Translations under genes and position numbers: made by a program
Shown: positions 62,000 through 64,000 of the stretch, piece after piece
Position numbering within the stretch: the stretch's first letter is position 1
Layout: every line of letters begins with the position of its first letter
Assembly (NCBI GenBank): GCA_016717335.1
Contig: JADKFS010000006.1
Span: 16,739-80,738 of the forward strand
Length of the DNA stretch: 64,000 nt
DNA from: Candidatus Ribeiella danica
GTDB lineage: Bacteria; Chloroflexota; Chloroflexia; Chloroflexales; Roseiflexaceae
Direction: 5' to 3'
The notes under the pieces: model-generated
The model's input: the letters and a program-made list of their open reading frames with translations, nothing else
The model's database searches: none
Told to the model about the DNA's origin: nothing

Positions 62000-63169
62000 G
62001 TGAAAGAGCGTAGCAATGGACGAGCAACAGCAACCGGCCCCGTCGCCGCGGGGCGCTGGCGGGAACTCGACAGGGACGCGGTGGAAAGTGGGCTGCGCAT
62101 GAGCGATCTCAACTATCGCACCGCGGCACATCCTCACCAGATGTGTATTGATCCCAAGATCAGCGCGGAGGCCTACCGGGTCTGGGGCGTCATGGATTTC
62201 TTGATCTGCAACCACATCCCTCCCGAGCCGGCAGTCATCGCGACCATACTTGGGGTCGGCAAACGCAGCGTTGAGCGCTGGATCGCCAAGCTGGATGCCG
62301 CTCACTGGATTACCTGGAACAAGAACGCCACCGACCCGGCGCGGCGCTACACGCTGCGCCAGTCCAACAACGACGACGAGCGCAAGCTCGCGGCAATCCG
62401 CGCCTTGTACGCCGCCGGGGGTGCTTCCATCGAAGCCATCCGAACGATCATCGAGAATGACACGGATGGCAAAAGCGACACAGATGGCAAAAGCGACACG
62501 GATGGCAAAAGCGACACGGATGGCAAAAGCGACACGGATGGCAAAACCGATGATCGTACGATCATCGGTTTTGCCAAAAATGACAAAACGAATGATCGTA
62601 CGATCATTCGTTTTGCCAATCCGATCATTTCCGATCCTGGCGCACCGCTGCAGGAAGCCGAAAACCCTGAATCACCACTACATGTTGGTGTTGGTGTATC
62701 TCCTTCTCGAAAAAGAAGATCACCAACAGCAGCCACGCGCACCCAGCAGCAGCCGATGACGGTCACCGAGATCTGGCTGCGCGCCGAGGGGGTGAGCAAG
62801 AAGAAGGCACGGCAGTTCCGCGACTTCCCCGTCGACGCGGTGCAGCACGAGTGGTCCACCGACATCCCCGCCCGAGGCAGCGTCCCCGAGCAGGAGCGCC
62901 AGCGCCGGATCGGCGGGCTCCTCGATCGCTGGGAGGTCCGGCCACCCCAGCCCCCACCACCCCCCGCGCCAGCGCCTCGCCCGGTCTGCTCCGCCGACGA
63001 GGCGCTGCGCCGCGCGCGCGCCCTGGTGCCGCCGGGGACCGACCCCGACGAGCTTGCCGCGCTCGCGGCGGACATCGAGTACGGGGCGACTGACGCCGAC
63101 GCCCTCGACGCGCTCGAGGCCCGGCGCTGGCGCGCGGCACACCTGCCGCAGGTGGCGCCGGCATGGTGA
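62000..63169 (+). CDS. Replication-initiator-like HTH protein carrying repeats in its coding sequence
   Basis: The GTG at 62000 with GGAGGT seven bases upstream gives a 389-residue protein; an ATG at 61985 is an alternative. Residues about 30-120 form a winged-helix domain: NYRTAAHPHQMCIDPKISAE, AYRVWGVMDFLICNHIPPEP, ATILGVGKRSVERWIAKLDA, HWITWNKN. This is the style of replication-initiation and helix-turn-helix proteins of actinophage-like and conjugative elements. A repeat (DGKSDT)5 follows at about 153-183, then KTDDRTIIGFA and KTNDRTIIRFA. The C-terminal half has a second helical domain (VTEIWLRAEGVSKKKARQFR) and a proline-rich linker. Calling it a Rep protein is inference. Confidence 0.55.
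   Translation: MKERSNGRATATGPVAAGRWRELDRDAVESGLRMSDLNYRTAAHPHQMCIDPKISAEAYRVWGVMDFLICNHIPPEPAVIATILGVGKRSVERWIAKLDAAHWITWNKNATDPARRYTLRQSNNDDERKLAAIRALYAAGGASIEAIRTIIENDTDGKSDTDGKSDTDGKSDTDGKSDTDGKTDDRTIIGFAKNDKTNDRTIIRFANPIISDPGAPLQEAENPESPLHVGVGVSPSRKRRSPTAATRTQQQPMTVTEIWLRAEGVSKKKARQFRDFPVDAVQHEWSTDIPARGSVPEQERQRRIGGLLDRWEVRPPQPPPPPAPAPRPVCSADEALRRARALVPPGTDPDELAALAADIEYGATDADALDALEARRWRAAHLPQVAPAW
62459..62548 (+). repeat. Five 18-bp direct repeats (iteron-like)
   Basis: The unit GACACGGATGGCAAAAGC is repeated five times without gaps; copy 2 has one change and copy 5 ends in CC. It stays in frame (DTDGKS). It lies immediately before two perfect palindromes, a layout like iterons plus origin. 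Confidence 0.9.
62540..62575. repeat. 36-bp perfect palindrome
   Basis: Centre GATGATCGTACGATCATC with arms GGCAAAACC and GGTTTTGCC, perfectly self-complementary without a loop. It lies in the coding sequence of the gene at 62000. Confidence 0.95.
62584..62615. repeat. 32-bp perfect palindrome
   Basis: Centre AATGATCGTACGATCATT with arms CAAAACG and CGTTTTG. It shares the core TGATCGTACGATCA with the palindrome 8 bp upstream. Confidence 0.95.
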
Positions 63170-63396
63170 GCCCGACCCTTCGCCGCATTGCCGCGCTCAG
63201 CGAGGAGCGCCGGCGGCTCTACGCGCTCGCCGGCGAGCGCTGGCTCACCGATGCCGAGCGCGAACGTCTCGCCTGTATCACCGCGGCGCTCGCGCTGGTC
63301 TGGGAGCAGCGCCGCGCCGAGCTGGCCCAGTGTCCGGTGGTCGACCACGAGCTGGTCGTCGTGGGCGCGCTGCGCGAGCGCGCCGTAGGGAGGTAG
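63163..63396 (+). CDS. Small helical protein, DUF2630-like
   Basis: The 77-residue product overlaps the end of the previous gene (ATG at 63163, stop TGA at 63167-63169). Its sequence LRRIAALSEERRRLYALAGE, LTDAERERLACITAALALVW and EQRRAELA is a two-helix hairpin resembling DUF2630 proteins in length and pattern. Function is unknown. The overlap indicates an operon with the replication-like gene. Confidence 0.55.
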   Translation: MVSPTLRRIAALSEERRRLYALAGERWLTDAERERLACITAALALVWEQRRAELAQCPVVDHELVVVGALRERAVGR

Positions 63397-63399
63397 CTG

Positions 63400-63663
63400 A
63401 TGCACACACTGGCCACGATCGTTGCCGAGCTGCTCCGCACCGCGCGGCGCAGCCGCGAGGACCGCCACGCCGACCTGCCCAAGGGCGCGCGGCTGGCGGT
63501 GCGGGTCGAGCCGCTCGACGAGTCCAGCGAGCAGATCACGCTGACGCTCGCCCGCCGCAACGCCCACGTCGGCACCGCCGAGGAGCAGGCGTTCCGGCAG
63601 GCCTGCGGGGTGCCGGCCGACGCGCTGCGCGAGCGCGCCGACGAGCTCGCGCGCCGGAACTGA
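63400..63663 (+). CDS. Hypothetical protein of the integrative element
   Basis: The 87-residue product starts at the ATG at 63400, eight bases after GGGAGG. It has an N-terminal helix, a basic stretch and a beta pair (ARLAVRVEPLDESSEQITLT), and a C-terminal helix. No family is recognised. It is three bases downstream of its neighbour and in the same operon. Confidence 0.5.
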   Translation: MHTLATIVAELLRTARRSREDRHADLPKGARLAVRVEPLDESSEQITLTLARRNAHVGTAEEQAFRQACGVPADALRERADELARRN

Positions 63664-63673
63664 GGTGGCCAGG

Positions 63674-63916
63674 ATGTCGCAGCAACCCGATTGCTACCTC
63701 GACGTCGCCGGCGACGCGATCGGCGGGGGCTTCCGCGTCGCGCTGATTAGCGGCGGCCGGCTGCGCGCGCAGGCGCTCGTCGACACCGCGCGCGACGTGG
63801 CGGCCGTGGCGGTGCTGTGCGACGCGCCGGTGCTGACCCACGACACCGAGGTGCGGCGGGCCTGCCGCGACGGCGGCGCGCGCCTGGTCGCGCATGCAGA
63901 GGAGTGTACACGATGA
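63674..63916 (+). CDS. Hypothetical small protein
   Basis: The 80-residue product starts at the ATG at 63674, with GAGGTGG six bases upstream. Sequence CYLDVAGDAIGGGFRVALIS, GGRLRAQALVDTARDVAAVA, VLCDAPVLTHDTEVRRACRD suggests an alpha/beta fold. No family is recognised. Its stop overlaps the next ATG (ATGA). Confidence 0.5.
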   Translation: MSQQPDCYLDVAGDAIGGGFRVALISGGRLRAQALVDTARDVAAVAVLCDAPVLTHDTEVRRACRDGGARLVAHAEECTR

Positions 63917-64000
63917 GCCGATACCCGATCCCGGCCGGCCGCTGCCAGCTGTGCGGCTGCACGTACTTCTCGCCCTGCCCGGGCGGCTGCGGCTGGCTCA
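63913..64000 (+). CDS. Zinc-finger-like small protein, cut by window end
   Basis: The visible 29 residues contain CQLCGCTYFSPCPGGCGW, a cysteine-rich knuckle typical of small phage and plasmid zinc-finger proteins. The start overlaps the previous stop (ATGA). The 3' end lies outside the window. Confidence 0.55.
   Translation, partial: MSRYPIPAGRCQLCGCTYFSPCPGGCGWL

Overview
The window looks like Chloroflexota, probably a filamentous phototroph-type lineage near Roseiflexus/Kouleothrix. The grounds are high GC, kaiB-kaiC without a canonical kaiA, very large GAF/PAS histidine kinases, a CruF-like carotenoid membrane protein, NACHT and WD40 signalling ATPases, and abundant minisatellites and palindromic intergenic repeats. 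This placement is inference from gene content; there is no rRNA or marker gene. About ten single-base frameshifts, many at short homopolymers, suggest long-read consensus errors, although real decay is possible in places.

Layout. (1) 1-9.8 kb, minus strand: an alpha/beta hydrolase cut by the window edge, then a two-gene PLD-SNF2 helicase / N6-adenine methylase operon. A group II intron (2497-4929) splits the methylase inside its SAM-binding motif DPTCG|SGAFL. (2) 9.8-13.2 kb: a graveyard of toxin-antitoxin pairs (DUF433/DUF5615, VapBC-like), a truncated thermonuclease and a ClbS/DinB protein. (3) 13.2-23.6 kb, minus strand: the most interesting region. Three large NACHT NTPases each end in a formylglycine-generating-enzyme (FGE, C-type-lectin fold) domain. 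Their last ~100 bp behave as variable repeats of a diversity-generating retroelement (DGR). Two pieces of a DGR-type reverse transcriptase lie downstream of two of them. A 42-bp template-like remnant at 23576-23617 differs from the three variable repeats only at its adenines (12 of 12 differences over the core).

(4) 23.6-28 kb: a DUF2726 membrane protein, a decayed transposase and a ~65-bp palindromic satellite. (5) 28-37.3 kb: a CruF-like protein, a TIR-ATPase gene followed by an ATPase-TM-16xWD40 gene, a repeat-flanked phosphodiester-glycosidase gene and an XRE regulator. (6) 37.3-56.7 kb: a signalling island. Plus-strand hybrid histidine kinases and a response regulator face a minus-strand operon of kaiB, kaiC, a histidine kinase, a response regulator and a REC-PAS-GAF protein. 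A REC-plus-helical protein upstream may stand in for KaiA. (7) 57.2-59.6 kb: galT and an alditol-oxidase-type flavoenzyme. (8) 59.65-64 kb: the end of an integrative element. It has a tRNA-Lys 3' half as attachment site, a tyrosine integrase and small genes. It also has a replication-initiator-like gene whose coding sequence holds five 18-bp direct repeats and two perfect palindromes, a candidate origin.

How it fits together (inference). The kai cluster and kinases form a clock/light output network. The NACHT-FGE proteins look like NLR-type conflict receptors whose ligand-binding tip was diversified by a DGR whose RT is now broken locally. The TIR-ATPase/WD40 pair and the helicase/methylase pair are further candidate defence systems, and the repeats and remnants mark an unstable accessory region.
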